64,000 bases of DNA from Streptomyces griseofuscus (GCF_014673495.1 NZ_CP051006.1:620001-684000); one strand, 5' to 3'. Numbered from the stretch's first letter, positions 1-8,931 are shown. Numbers and translations: made by a program. The notes: generated by a model from the sequence alone, not told the origin.

Positions 1-1505
1 GACTGATCGGCGGCGCCGTGATGCTCGTGGTCTTCTGCCTCGTGGAGGCCAAGGTCTCCGAACCGATGTTCCCGCTGAGGCTGTTCCGCGACGCGGCCTT
101 CGCCGGCGGCAACGCCGCGACCCTGCTCGGCGCGATCGCCCGGGGCGGCCTCCAGTTCATGCTGATCATCTGGCTCCAGGGCATCTGGCTGCCGCTGCAC
201 GGCTACGACTACGCCGACACCCCCCTGTGGGCGGGCATCTACATGCTCCCGCTGACCATCGGCTTCCTGCTCGCCGGGCCGCTGTCGGGCGCGCTGTCGG
301 ACAAGTTCGGGGCGCGGCTGTTCGCGGCGTGCGGCTTCCTGGTGATGGCGGTGTCCTTCGCCGGGCTGCTGGTCCTGCCGAGCGACTTCTCGTACTGGGT
401 GTTCGCCGCGCTGATCTTCCTCAACGGGCTCGGCGGCGGTCTGTTCGCCGCTCCCAACACGGCGATCATCATGTCCAGCGTGCCGGCCGACGCCCGCGGC
501 GCGGCCTCCGGCATGCGCGCCACCTTCCAGAACGCGGGCATGGTGCTCTCCATGGGCGTGTTCTTCTCGCTCATGGTCGCGGGTCTCGCCGGGACCCTCC
601 CCGACACCCTCACCACCGGCCTGACCGCCCAGGGCGTGCCCGCGGGCGCCGCGCACACGGTGTCCCAACTCCCGCCGGTCGGCGTCCTGTTCGCCGCGTT
701 CCTCGGTTACAACCCCATCCAGCACCTGCTCGGTCCGGACATCCTCGGCCATCTGTCCCCGTCCGCCGCGGCGCATCTCACCGGCCGCGAGTTCTTCCCC
801 CATCTGATCTCGCAGCCCTTCCATGACGGCCTGGTCGTGGTGTTCTCCCTGGCCATCGCGATGTCGCTGGCCGCGGTGGGCGCGTCGCTGATCCGCGGCC
901 GCCGCACGGAGACGGTGGCCGCGGGCTCGCCGTCGCCCGCACCGGACTCACATCCGGCCACCACGGCGCCGACGACCACCTCCGCCCCCTCCACCGGGGT
1001 GCTGCGCGGCCGGGTCCACGACAGCGCCGGCCGGCCCATCGCACGGGCGTCCCTCACCCTGGTCGACCGCTCCGGACGGCAGCGGGCGCTCGCCAGTACC
1101 GGTGCGGACGGCACGTACGAACTGACGACGCGGGAACCCTCGTCGTACACCCTGGTCGTCTCGGCCACCGGGCACCATCCGCGGGCCGTGCAACTCGACG
1201 CCGAGGCCGGTCCCGTCGTACCGGACGTCACCCTGGCGGGCCTGGGCAGCGTCAACGGCACGGTGCGCCACGAACACACCGGCGAACCGGTCCCGGACGC
1301 GCAGATCACCCTGCTCAGCTCCTCGGGCGAGGTGGTCGCCTCCGCCGCGACGAACCCGGACGGCACCTACACCCTCCAGAACCTGGCCCCGGGCGCCTAC
1401 ACCGTCGTCACCTCCGGCTACGGCCCCGTCCTCGCGGACGTGACCCTGGACGAGGGCAACTCCCGCGTGGTGGACCTCGAAGTGGGGCATCACGACACCG
1501 ACTGA
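1..1505 (+). CDS. MFS exporter (DHA2-like), C-terminal part, with fused carboxypeptidase-regulatory-like tail; 5' end outside window
   Basis: The frame is open from base 3, so the gene begins upstream of the window. The visible protein starts in a hydrophobic helix followed by a VSEPMFPLRLFR loop, typical of the middle of 14-helix drug:proton antiporters (DHA2/EmrB-QacA). About seven further membrane helices follow, with the GPLSGALSDKFGAR signature at a helix junction. After the last helix (near 890) comes a Pro/Thr/Ser linker, then two repeats of about 75 residues (GVLRGRVHDSAGRPIARASL... and GSVNGTVRHEHTGEPVPDAQ...). These look like carboxypeptidase-regulatory-like beta-sandwich domains, which are often extracytoplasmic. 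The transporter should export a hydrophobic compound at the cytoplasmic membrane; the substrate cannot be read from sequence. A perfect terminator hairpin follows the stop codon. Confidence 0.85.
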   Translation, partial: LIGGAVMLVVFCLVEAKVSEPMFPLRLFRDAAFAGGNAATLLGAIARGGLQFMLIIWLQGIWLPLHGYDYADTPLWAGIYMLPLTIGFLLAGPLSGALSDKFGARLFAACGFLVMAVSFAGLLVLPSDFSYWVFAALIFLNGLGGGLFAAPNTAIIMSSVPADARGAASGMRATFQNAGMVLSMGVFFSLMVAGLAGTLPDTLTTGLTAQGVPAGAAHTVSQLPPVGVLFAAFLGYNPIQHLLGPDILGHLSPSAAAHLTGREFFPHLISQPFHDGLVVVFSLAIAMSLAAVGASLIRGRRTETVAAGSPSPAPDSHPATTAPTTTSAPSTGVLRGRVHDSAGRPIARASLTLVDRSGRQRALASTGADGTYELTTREPSSYTLVVSATGHHPRAVQLDAEAGPVVPDVTLAGLGSVNGTVRHEHTGEPVPDAQITLLSSSGEVVASAATNPDGTYTLQNLAPGAYTVVTSGYGPVLADVTLDEGNSRVVDLEVGHHDTD

Positions 1506-1527
1506 CGTCGGGTGATGTCGGGTGACC

Positions 1528-1562
1528 GAAGGGGGCGCGGTTCAGGGAACCGCGCCCCCTTC
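1528..1562. terminator. Perfect 16-bp hairpin after the MFS gene
   Basis: Bases 1528-1543 (gaagggggcgcggttc) are exactly complementary to 1547-1562, with a 3-base loop. It lies 23 bp after the MFS stop codon and before the acyltransferase gene. There is only a short T-run, which is normal for Streptomyces terminators. Confidence 0.8.
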
Positions 1563-1767
1563 GCACGGCCCATGACCCGCGCACCGCCAAGCGGTTGAGG
1601 CCATGTCGCTCGTACGGGTGTAGCCGAGGGTGATTTCCGTGGCGCGTGCGGGGTTGTCTCGTTCGGCATCTGTGTGATGTTCGGCATGTGAGCTGATGGA
1701 ACGGGGAGAAGCGGGCAGCAGTCTCCTTCATTACCCACGCCAACCACCCTCTGCGGCAGGTGATTCG

Positions 1768-2955
1768 ATGACCACGGCGACGACCCGGGCGCTCCGGACG
1801 ACGCCGCTCGCTCCGACCGGCACGACGAACGCCCGTGTTCCGCCCACCGCCAATCCCTCCCTGCCGTCCCTGACGGGGCTGCGATGGATGGCGGCACTGC
1901 TGGTGTTCGGAACGCACGTCAACAACTTCGGCTACTTCGGTGGCACCGGCGGCCACCTGGTCAACTGGGGATTCGGTGCCGGTTCCACCGGAGTGTCCTT
2001 CTTCTTCGTATTGTCGGGATTCGTCCTGACCTGGTCGGCCCGGCCCGGTGACAGACCCCTCGCCTTCTGGCGGCGGCGCATCGCCCGGATCTATCCGGTG
2101 CACCTCGTCACCCTCGCCGTGGCCCTGCTGATGGCCCTCACCCTGGCGCACCAGGGCAACCCCACGCCGAAGCCCGCACTCGCCAACGTCCTGCTGCTGC
2201 ACTCCTGGTGGCACCCCTGGTGGCAGACGCTCAACCCGGTCAGCTGGTCGCTCGCCTGCGAGGCGTTCTTCTACGCCTCCTTCCCGCTGCTGATCCTGCT
2301 GCTGCGCCGCCTCGGCGCACGCGCGTCGGCCGCGCTGGGCGCCCTGTCCGCGGCCTCGGTGCTGGTGCTGGCCTGGTCGGACGCGCACCACTGGTGGACG
2401 TACACGCTCTACTCCTTCCCCGCCGCCCGGCTGCCCGAGTTCGTGCTCGGCGCGGTGACCGCCCGGCTGGTACTGCTCGGGCGGTGGCGCGGGCCGGGGC
2501 TTGAAGCCTCCCTCGCGCTGGCGATCATCGGCTACTTCCTGGTTCCCCAGATCCCCCCCGGCTACTCCGCCACGGTCTGCACCCTGACCGGGTTCGCCCT
2601 GCTCATCCCGGCGGCGGCCGTCGCCGACCTGAACGGGCTGCCGTCCCTGTGGCGGCACCGGCGCCTGGTGCGGCTCGGGGAGCTGTCGTTCGCCTTCTAC
2701 ATGATCCATCTGCTGGTGCTGCGCGCCAGCAGCAATCTGCTGGGTACCAAGCCCCACTTCGGTGTCCTCGCGGGGCTCGGGGTCACCGCCACCGCGTTCG
2801 CCGTCTCGCTCGGGCTGTCCTGGGTGCTGTACGAGGCGGTCGAGTGCCCGGCCAGACGGCTGCTGTTGCGCCGTCGGCGGTCCGCGGCGAAGCAGCAGCC
2901 GCAGCCCGAGCCCGTTCCGGCCCGACGCGAGGCCCCCGCGGGCCCATCGGAGTGA
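1768..2955 (+). CDS. Acyltransferase-3 family (OafA/YrhL-like) integral membrane O-acyltransferase
   Basis: The protein has 395 residues and about ten hydrophobic helices. Family hallmarks are the LTGLRWMAALLVFGTHV segment with the paired Arg39 and His50, the GSTGVSFFFVLSGFVL motif, and SWSLACEAFFY with the conserved Glu. The family transfers acyl groups, often acetyl, from a cytoplasmic donor to sugars, antibiotics or cell-surface polymers. The acceptor is unknown. The ATG at 1768 is preferred because the N-terminal segment then matches the usual short cytoplasmic lead; an in-frame ATG at 1696 would add 24 non-conserved residues. The tail from about residue 370 is charged and low in complexity. 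The gene stands alone, between a terminator and a 247-bp gap. Confidence 0.85.
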   Translation: MTTATTRALRTTPLAPTGTTNARVPPTANPSLPSLTGLRWMAALLVFGTHVNNFGYFGGTGGHLVNWGFGAGSTGVSFFFVLSGFVLTWSARPGDRPLAFWRRRIARIYPVHLVTLAVALLMALTLAHQGNPTPKPALANVLLLHSWWHPWWQTLNPVSWSLACEAFFYASFPLLILLLRRLGARASAALGALSAASVLVLAWSDAHHWWTYTLYSFPAARLPEFVLGAVTARLVLLGRWRGPGLEASLALAIIGYFLVPQIPPGYSATVCTLTGFALLIPAAAVADLNGLPSLWRHRRLVRLGELSFAFYMIHLLVLRASSNLLGTKPHFGVLAGLGVTATAFAVSLGLSWVLYEAVECPARRLLLRRRRSAAKQQPQPEPVPARREAPAGPSE

Positions 2956-3202
2956 GGAGGGGCGGGGGAAGAAAGCAGGCCGACCGCAGACAACCGAAAT
3001 AAGTGCCTTCCGGTCGGCGCTCAGAAGCCTTCCCAGGGGGCCGGGTGGGGGCGTGGATCGGCAAGTGGCCAGGTCCGGTGAAAGCCCTCGCCCGGCCCTC
3101 CGCTACGCCCTCACGTATCCGTCAACGCCCCCGGTCCGCACCCCGTGACCTGGTGCGAAGCCCCGTACGTCCCTAGGTTCTCCGCATCGGAGGGAGGGCC
3201 GG

Positions 3203-3964
3203 ATGGACCGGAGCATCCGCACGGTGGAGGACGTACTGCGACTCCTGGACGGGCTGTTCGCGTCGGGGGGTGACCGTTGGACCGGTGGGGCGGCCGGATG
3301 GTGGGACGATTTCTATGCGGACCGGGACAGACCCGTACCGTTCTTCGCGGCGAAGCCGGACGAGAACCTCGTGTCCTATCTGGACCGGGGGCTCGTCCCG
3401 CGAGGGCGGGCGCTGGACCTCGGCTGCGGGCTCGGCCGCAACGCGCTGCTGCTCGCCGAGCGCGGCTTCGAGGTGGACGCCGTCGATCTGTCCCCCGCCG
3501 CGCTCGCCCTGGCCGAGGAGCGGGCCCGGGCGGCGGGCCTGGATGTCCGTTTTCTGCGCGGTGATGTGTTCGCGCTCGCGGCGGACAGCCTGCGCGGCCC
3601 GTACCGGCTGATCCATGACTCGGGCTGCTTCCACCATCTGCCGCCGCACCGCCGGATCAGCCATCTCGCCCTGCTGGACCGCCTCCTGGCGCCCGGCGGG
3701 TACTTCTCGCTCGCCTGTTTCGCCGCGGGGCGGATGGGCTCGGAGCTCTCGGACGCGGACCTCTACCGCGCGGGAAGCCTGGGCGGCGGGCTCGCCTACA
3801 CGCCCGAGGCGCTGCGCCATGTCTTCGCCGGGCTGGAGGAGATCGAACTGCGCGCCATGCGGTCCCAGCCACCGGACTCCGCGCTCTTCGGGGAGCCGTT
3901 CCTGTGGACGGCCCCGTTCCGCCGGCCGGTCAACGGCGCCCGGGACGTGCACCCGCGAGGGTGA
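3203..3964 (+). CDS. Class I SAM-dependent methyltransferase
   Basis: The protein has 253 residues. Motif I (LDLGCGLGRN, residues 71-80) and the acidic end of strand beta-2 (VDAVDLS, 91-97) form the S-adenosylmethionine site. A later HDSGCFHHL segment fills the motif IV position, as in thiopurine- or tellurite-type (TehB-like) methyltransferases. The N-terminal WWDDFYADRDRPVPFF stretch fits that subfamily. It is a soluble cytoplasmic enzyme; the substrate is unknown. A clear purine-rich ribosome site (cggaggga) sits 6-10 bases before the ATG. The gene has its own promoter region and no obvious operon partner. Confidence 0.8.
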   Translation: MDRSIRTVEDVLRLLDGLFASGGDRWTGGAAGWWDDFYADRDRPVPFFAAKPDENLVSYLDRGLVPRGRALDLGCGLGRNALLLAERGFEVDAVDLSPAALALAEERARAAGLDVRFLRGDVFALAADSLRGPYRLIHDSGCFHHLPPHRRISHLALLDRLLAPGGYFSLACFAAGRMGSELSDADLYRAGSLGGGLAYTPEALRHVFAGLEEIELRAMRSQPPDSALFGEPFLWTAPFRRPVNGARDVHPRG

Positions 3965-4225
3965 CCTTCGCAACAGTCGGGAGACTCGCGCGCGATCCGG
4001 GGTAGACGGCCACCCGGCACCCGCGCCGAAACCGGAGCGGGGCCGCCCCCGGGACGGTCGTCGCCGGGTCGGCTGTTGGTGTGAACTCATCGTGAGACAC
4101 CGGGAGTTGGCACGTCAGCGGGCTTCCCGGGTTGGCCCGGCCGGACGGCGCGGGCTAGGGTGCCGGAACGGTGAAGATCAGCTGCCGACCGGCGGCTCCC
4201 GGGTGGGCGAGAGGAGAATTCGACA

Positions 4226-5116
4226 GTGCCACACGACCAGGACGCGACAGCATCGGCGCCGCAATTGGTGGGTTCGTTCCTGGAGCGACGCCGCGAGCAG
4301 ATCGCCCAGCGATGGGCGGACGCATCCCTGTTCAGGTCGGTGTTCACGGTCTCCCGGGACGAGGCGGTCGAGGCCAGCAAGGCGGTCGTGGACGCCCTGT
4401 CCGACGTGGCTGTCAGCGGGCGCCTGGAGGACACCACCGCACCCGGGTACGAACCGGTGCGCGAGCAGCTGGGCCGGATGACCCAGAACCGGGCCCGCGC
4501 CGGTGCGACGCCGGCCGGGATCGCCGACGAGGTGGCGGCGCTACGCACGCCCACCGTGGATCTGCTGCGCGAGGAGTTCGCCGACCCGACCGCCCCACAG
4601 GCCCAGGAATGCGTGCTGACGCTGACCCTGCTGCTGGGCACCCTGCGCCTGGTCGTGCTGGAGACCGCCCTGGACGCGGGCGCGGAGATGATCGAGCGGC
4701 AGCGCCAGCAGTTGCTCGAAGTGGCCACCCCTGTCATCAAGCTGTGGGAGCACACCGTCGCCGTCCCGCTGATCGGGACGCTGGACAGCGCCCGCAGCCA
4801 GGTCGTGATGGAGTCGCTGCTGGAGGCCATCGTCGAGCAGCGCGCCCGGTACGCCATCCTGGACATCACCGGTGTGCCCACCGTGGACTCGCTGGTGGCT
4901 CAGCACCTGATGAAGACGGTGGCCGCGGCGCGGCTGATGGGGGCCGAGTGCATCGTCTCCGGTATCCGGCCGGCCATCGCGCAGACCATCGTGCAGCTCG
5001 GCATCGATCTGGGCTCGGTGCTCACCCGGGCCTCGCTCGCCGACGCGCTCGCCTACGCGCTGAGCCGGCAGGGCATCGAGGTCTCCCGTGCGCAGACGGG
5101 TACGAACGCCCGGTGA
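4226..5116 (+). CDS. rsbR: RsbR-like stressosome scaffold protein (RsbRD N-terminal domain plus STAS domain)
   Basis: The protein has 296 residues and starts with GTG after gagaggaga. Residues 15-160 form an all-helical RsbRD-type sensor domain (FLERRREQIAQRWADAS). Residues 175-285 form a STAS domain. By comparison with Bacillus subtilis RsbR, the phospho-acceptor positions are Ser222 (PTVDSLVAQ) and Thr254 (IAQTIVQLG). RsbR and RsbS build the stressosome that holds RsbT kinase until stress. This is the first gene of a five-gene operon whose members overlap by 4 bp, so a 1:1 complex is likely. The N-terminal domain differs from the globin-like domain of B. subtilis RsbRA, so the input signal may differ. 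Confidence 0.9.
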   Translation: MPHDQDATASAPQLVGSFLERRREQIAQRWADASLFRSVFTVSRDEAVEASKAVVDALSDVAVSGRLEDTTAPGYEPVREQLGRMTQNRARAGATPAGIADEVAALRTPTVDLLREEFADPTAPQAQECVLTLTLLLGTLRLVVLETALDAGAEMIERQRQQLLEVATPVIKLWEHTVAVPLIGTLDSARSQVVMESLLEAIVEQRARYAILDITGVPTVDSLVAQHLMKTVAAARLMGAECIVSGIRPAIAQTIVQLGIDLGSVLTRASLADALAYALSRQGIEVSRAQTGTNAR

Positions 5117-5493
5117 ACGAACCCGTCCCCGTCCATCCGGCCCCGGTGCCGGTACTCGCCCTGGGCGACATACTGCTCGTCTCGCTCCAGGGCGAACTGC
5201 ACGACGGCCTCGCCGAGCAGTTGCAGCAGGATCTCAGCCACCGCATCGCCACCACCGGCGTGAGCGGAGTGGTCATCGACATCTCCGGAGTGGACATCGT
5301 TGACTCCTTCCTCGGCCGGGTGCTCGCGGAGATCGCGTCCACCGCCCGGCTGCTCGCCGCCCGTACGGTCCTCGCCGGGATGCGACCCGCCGTCGCGATC
5401 ACCCTGGTCGAACTGGGGCTGGTGCTGCCCGGTCTGACCACCGCGCTGGACGTCGACCGGGCCATGGAAGTGCTGTCCCAGAGGGGGAGATGA
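5113..5493 (+). CDS. rsbS: RsbS-like STAS antagonist protein
   Basis: This is a 126-residue single STAS domain. It starts with GTG inside the stop codon of rsbR (GTGA overlap), which implies translational coupling. Ser65 in DISGVDIVDSFLG lies where RsbS Ser59 of B. subtilis is phosphorylated by RsbT. In the known pathway, unphosphorylated RsbS traps RsbT in the stressosome, phosphorylation frees it, and a phosphatase resets the system. The length and motif spacing are normal for the family. The overlap with the next gene is ATGA. Confidence 0.9.
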   Translation: MNEPVPVHPAPVPVLALGDILLVSLQGELHDGLAEQLQQDLSHRIATTGVSGVVIDISGVDIVDSFLGRVLAEIASTARLLAARTVLAGMRPAVAITLVELGLVLPGLTTALDVDRAMEVLSQRGR

Positions 5494-5939
5494 TGCAGCC
5501 GTCCGGCCAGGCGTCCGCAACCACCGTGCCCGTCGGTTCGGACGCGGATCTGGCCTGGGTGCGGCAGCAGGTGCGGCAGTGCGCGGCGGCCCTCGGATTC
5601 GGTCTGGTGCAGCAGACGAAGCTGGTCACGGCGGCGAGCGAGCTGGCCCGCAACACCCTGGTGCACGGCGGTGGCGGGCACGCGGAGATCACCCCGCTGG
5701 ACAACGGCCACGCCCGCGGCCTGCGGATGAGCTTCGTCGACAGCGGCCCCGGCATCCGCGATCTGGAGCTGGCCATGACCGACGGTTACACCTCGGGCGG
5801 CGGTCTCGGGCTCGGGCTCAGCGGTGCCAGGCGGCTGGTGCAGGAGTTCAGCGTGGAGACCGAGCCGGGCCGGGGCACGACCGTCACGGCCGTCGCCTGG
5901 GTGACCCAGGTGCCCGCTTCGCGATCGGGGCTGGGATGA
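5490..5939 (+). CDS. rsbT: RsbT-like serine/threonine kinase (GHKL ATPase)
   Basis: The protein has 149 residues with a complete GHKL nucleotide pocket: N box ELARNTL (51-57), G1 box DSGPGI (84-89) and glycine lid GGLGLGLSGARRL (104-116). RsbT phosphorylates RsbS and RsbR and, once released, activates an RsbU-type phosphatase. It starts at the first of two tandem ATGs, overlapping the rsbS stop codon; gaggggga lies just upstream. Translational coupling with both neighbours suggests equimolar production. Confidence 0.92.
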   Translation: MMQPSGQASATTVPVGSDADLAWVRQQVRQCAAALGFGLVQQTKLVTAASELARNTLVHGGGGHAEITPLDNGHARGLRMSFVDSGPGIRDLELAMTDGYTSGGGLGLGLSGARRLVQEFSVETEPGRGTTVTAVAWVTQVPASRSGLG

Positions 5940-6973
5940 GCCGCGTCTGGGAGATCCCGGTGCACGACTCCACCCGCGTCCGGGACGCCCGTACGGCGGT
6001 CCGCGAGGCGTGCGGTCAGGCGGGCCTCGGGCCGGAGCGCACGGCGGCCGGGGAGCTGGTGGCCACCGAGCTGGCCACCAATCTGCTCCGGCACGCGGGC
6101 GGCGGCACCCTGGTGGTCAACCTGGTGACACCGCCGTCCGGTACAGGTACCTCGGTACGGCTGTTCACGCTGGACCACGGGCCGGGCATCGCCGATGTCA
6201 CCGCGGCCCTGCGCGACGGCTGCACCACCGCCGAGCCCTCCCTCGGCGCGGGCCTCGGCAGCTGTCTGCGCAACGCCGACGCCTTCCAGCTGTACGGCGC
6301 CCCGGGCCGGGGCACGGCGGCGACGGCGCGGATCGACGCGGAACGCGCGCGGGGCAACCGGGCCTTGGAAGGACCCGCGGCCGGCGGCATCGTCGTCTCG
6401 CTCGACCGCGCCGAGCACTCCGGTGACGCCTGGGAGTGCGTGCGCCACGAGGGGCTGGTGACCCTGCTGCTCGCGGACGGGCTCGGGCACGGGCCCAAGG
6501 CCGGGCACGCGTCCGGCGCGGCGGTCACGGAGCTGCGGCGCGCCGCGCAGTCGCCGCCCCAGGAGATCCTGCGGCGGCTGCACACCGCCCTGCGCCCCAC
6601 CCGGGGGGCCGCGATCGCCGTCGCCCAGGTGGACACGGTGAAGGGGGAACTCGGCTTCGCCGGGGTCGGCAACATAGGGGCCCGGCTGCGTACCTCGGAC
6701 GGGTGGACGTCGCTGGTGTCGCATCCGGGGATCGTCGGGGCGTACTTCCCGGCGCACGTCCCCTTGCGCCGGGCGGCGTGGCACCGCGACAGTCTGCTCG
6801 TGCTGCACAGTGACGGGCTGCCCAGCCGCTGGTCCCCGCCCGAGGACCCCCGGCTGCTCGCCCACGATCCGTCGGTGCTGGCCGCGACCGTCCTGCGGGA
6901 CGCGGGCAGCTCCGCCCGCCCCCCGCGCGACGACACCAGCGTCGCCGTACTGGCCCAGGACCGGCACCCATGA
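5936..6973 (+). CDS. RsbT-type ATPase fused to an RsbX-like SpoIIE/PP2C phosphatase domain
   Basis: The protein has 345 residues in two parts. Residues 1-140 are a GHKL kinase-like domain (ATELATNL at 44-51, DHGPGI at 80-85, SLGAGLG at 102-108). Residues 150-345 are a PP2C-type phosphatase core with metal-binding Asp positions in LLADGLGHG (around 181), HSDGLPSRW and DDTSVAVL. In B. subtilis the separate protein RsbX dephosphorylates RsbS and RsbR to reset the stressosome. Here the reset phosphatase seems to be joined to a second kinase-like ATPase. This arrangement is known in stressosome modules outside Firmicutes, but which activity dominates is inference. It overlaps rsbT and the next gene by 4 bp each. 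Confidence 0.85.
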   Translation: MSRVWEIPVHDSTRVRDARTAVREACGQAGLGPERTAAGELVATELATNLLRHAGGGTLVVNLVTPPSGTGTSVRLFTLDHGPGIADVTAALRDGCTTAEPSLGAGLGSCLRNADAFQLYGAPGRGTAATARIDAERARGNRALEGPAAGGIVVSLDRAEHSGDAWECVRHEGLVTLLLADGLGHGPKAGHASGAAVTELRRAAQSPPQEILRRLHTALRPTRGAAIAVAQVDTVKGELGFAGVGNIGARLRTSDGWTSLVSHPGIVGAYFPAHVPLRRAAWHRDSLLVLHSDGLPSRWSPPEDPRLLAHDPSVLAATVLRDAGSSARPPRDDTSVAVLAQDRHP

Positions 6974-8637
6974 CCACGACCTCCGACACCTGGACCCTGA
7001 CCGGCCCCGTCGACGCGGCCCGGGCCCGTGCGCTGCTGGCGCGGCTCACGGCGGACGCGGGGGTGCCGGCCCGGGACCGCGCCCGTTTCCTGGCCGTGCT
7101 GACCGCCATGCTGCGCCCCTGCCGGGAGGGGCGGCGGCAACGGCTGGCCGTGACCGCCGACGAGGACCTGCACCTCGCCCTGGACGGCGCCGAGCCCTGG
7201 CGGCACACGCTGGCCTGCCCTTCTCCCCTGCCCCGGCCGCTGCCCCGGCCCGACGACCTGGCCGAGGCCGACCTCGCCGAGGCGCTGCTCGGCGCGGGCG
7301 AGGACACCGCCGTCGTACTGGCGGGTCTGGACGAGGCGGAGGAACTGGTCCGGTTCCACCGGGAGGAGTTGCACCAGACCAACCAGGGCGTGCTCGCGCT
7401 GCACGCCGAACTGGAGGCGGCCGCGCTGGCGCAGCGGGAGCTGCTGGACGCCGAGCGGGCGGCCCGCGCCGAGGCGGAGAACGCCCGCCGGCTGCTGACC
7501 TTCCTCGCCGACGCCAGCGCCTCCCTCAACGCCTCCCTGGACCACGAGGACATCCTGCGCCGGCTCCCCAAGCTGCTGGTGCCGGAGTACGCCCGGCACG
7601 TGGACGTATGGCTGGTGGACGACGAGCGGACCCCGCCCGCCGAACGGCCCGCGGCCGCGGTGACGGCGGCCCGCACCGGGCGCCCCCAGCACGCGGCGCC
7701 GCGGCCCGGCGGACTCCCCGGCGTGGACGATCTGCCGGCCTCCGTGCTCTCCCCCGACCGGCCGCTGCTGTGCCTGCCGCTCGGCGCGCGCACCGTGCAG
7801 GGCGTGCTGACCTTGTCGGCGCCCGGCGAGCGGTTCGCACCGGACACCGCCGTGATGCTGCTGGAGCTGGCCAGGCGGGCGGGCATCGCGCTGGACAACG
7901 CCCGCCAGTACGAGCAGCACCGGGACGTCGCCGAGGCCCTCCAGCGCGCCCAGCTCACCGAGTTGCCGGACACCCCGGGGCTCGCGCTGGCGGCGCGCTA
8001 TCTGCCGGCCACGCACGGCCTGAACATCGGCGGCGACTGGTACGACGCGTTCCCCGGGCCCGACGGCAGTGTGCTGGCGGTGATCGGGGACGTCACCGGG
8101 CACGGGCTGCGGGCCGCGGTGATCATGGGCCAGTTGCGTACCGCGCTGCGCGCCTACGCCGTCGAGGGCAACGGGCCCGCGCGCATCCTCACCCTGCTGC
8201 ACCGGATGCTGCGCCATCAGCAGCCGGAGCTGTACGCGACCTGTGCCATCGCCCGGTTCACGCCGGGTGAGCCGGGTGTGGTGTGGGCGGCGGCCGGTCA
8301 TCCGCCCGCGCTGGTGCGCGGCCCCGGGGGCGAGGTGCGGGTGCTGGACGCCAAGCCGGGGATCATGCTCGGGGTTCCGGTGCCCCACGAATACGAGGAG
8401 CATCACGAGGAGTTGCCGCCTGGTGCCACGCTCGCGCTCTACACGGACGGCCTGGTGGAGCGCCGGTCCGCGGGGATCGACGCGGGTATAGAGCGGCTGG
8501 CCGACGCGCTGGGCACGCTCGGCGCGGCGGAGCTGGAGCGGCTGGACGCGGCGGCCGACGCGCTGCTCAAGCCGATGCTGCGGGACTCCGAACACGACGA
8601 CGACATCTGTCTGTTGCTCTGTCGTACCGCCGCCTGA
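6970..8637 (+). CDS. RsbU-like SpoIIE-family protein phosphatase with coiled-coil and GAF domains
   Basis: The protein has 555 residues. Residues 1-125 resemble a degenerate STAS/ATPase-like lead (TWTLTGPVDAARARALL). Residues 125-180 are a coiled coil rich in Glu and Ala. Residues 180-320 are a GAF domain. Residues 325-555 are a SpoIIE phosphatase with GGDWYDAF, VIGDVTGHG, LYTDGLVE and DDDICLLL carrying the metal-binding aspartates. As the last gene of the operon it is the likely output: RsbT-activated dephosphorylation of an anti-anti-sigma factor encoded elsewhere. It starts at ATG within an ATGA overlap. A long hairpin terminates the transcript. Confidence 0.87.
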   Translation: MTTTSDTWTLTGPVDAARARALLARLTADAGVPARDRARFLAVLTAMLRPCREGRRQRLAVTADEDLHLALDGAEPWRHTLACPSPLPRPLPRPDDLAEADLAEALLGAGEDTAVVLAGLDEAEELVRFHREELHQTNQGVLALHAELEAAALAQRELLDAERAARAEAENARRLLTFLADASASLNASLDHEDILRRLPKLLVPEYARHVDVWLVDDERTPPAERPAAAVTAARTGRPQHAAPRPGGLPGVDDLPASVLSPDRPLLCLPLGARTVQGVLTLSAPGERFAPDTAVMLLELARRAGIALDNARQYEQHRDVAEALQRAQLTELPDTPGLALAARYLPATHGLNIGGDWYDAFPGPDGSVLAVIGDVTGHGLRAAVIMGQLRTALRAYAVEGNGPARILTLLHRMLRHQQPELYATCAIARFTPGEPGVVWAAAGHPPALVRGPGGEVRVLDAKPGIMLGVPVPHEYEEHHEELPPGATLALYTDGLVERRSAGIDAGIERLADALGTLGAAELERLDAAADALLKPMLRDSEHDDDICLLLCRTAA

Positions 8638-8639
8638 CG

Positions 8640-8683
8640 CGCCCGTGCGCCGGTTCCCCGGGCGGGGAACCGGCGCACGGGCG
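8640..8683. terminator. 20-bp hairpin between stressosome operon and chaplin gene (bidirectional)
   Basis: Bases 8641-8659 pair perfectly with 8664-8682 around the 4-base loop gggc, and one more C-G pair closes the base. It lies between two convergent genes (stop codons at 8637 and 8689), so it can end transcription from both sides. Confidence 0.85.
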
Positions 8684-8688
8684 TGCGG

Positions 8689-8931
8689 TCAGTCGTTGAC
8701 GCAGGTGTTCCCGGCGGCCGGGTTCAGCAGCCCGATGATGTCGATGCTGTCACCGCAGACGTTGACGGGGATGTGGATCGGGACCTGGATGACGTCCCCG
8801 GACAGGACACCCGGGCTGCCCACGGCCGTGCCGGTCGTCGGGTCGGGGTCGGCCGCGAAGGCGCTGGCGGTGCCGCCCAGCGCAAAGACGCCTGCGAGTA
8901 CGGCCGTTGTGGCGATGCTGCGGATGCGCAT
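8689..8931 (-). CDS. Short chaplin, secreted amyloid-forming aerial-hypha surface protein
   Basis: The protein has 80 residues: a Sec signal peptide (1-26, ending ASAFA), a short acidic spacer and one chaplin domain (about 38-80). The domain has the typical GSPGVLSGDVIQVPIHIPVN opening, two cysteines (C59, C77) that form the chaplin disulfide, and the NPAAGNTCVND end. There is no sorting signal, so it is a short chaplin of the ChpD-H type rather than a wall-anchored long one. Short chaplins assemble into amyloid fibrils at the air interface and let hyphae grow into air. The ribosome site aaggcag precedes the ATG. The orthologue (ChpE, ChpH or other) cannot be fixed from sequence alone. Confidence 0.93.
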   Translation of the reverse strand: MRIRSIATTAVLAGVFALGGTASAFAADPDPTTGTAVGSPGVLSGDVIQVPIHIPVNVCGDSIDIIGLLNPAAGNTCVND

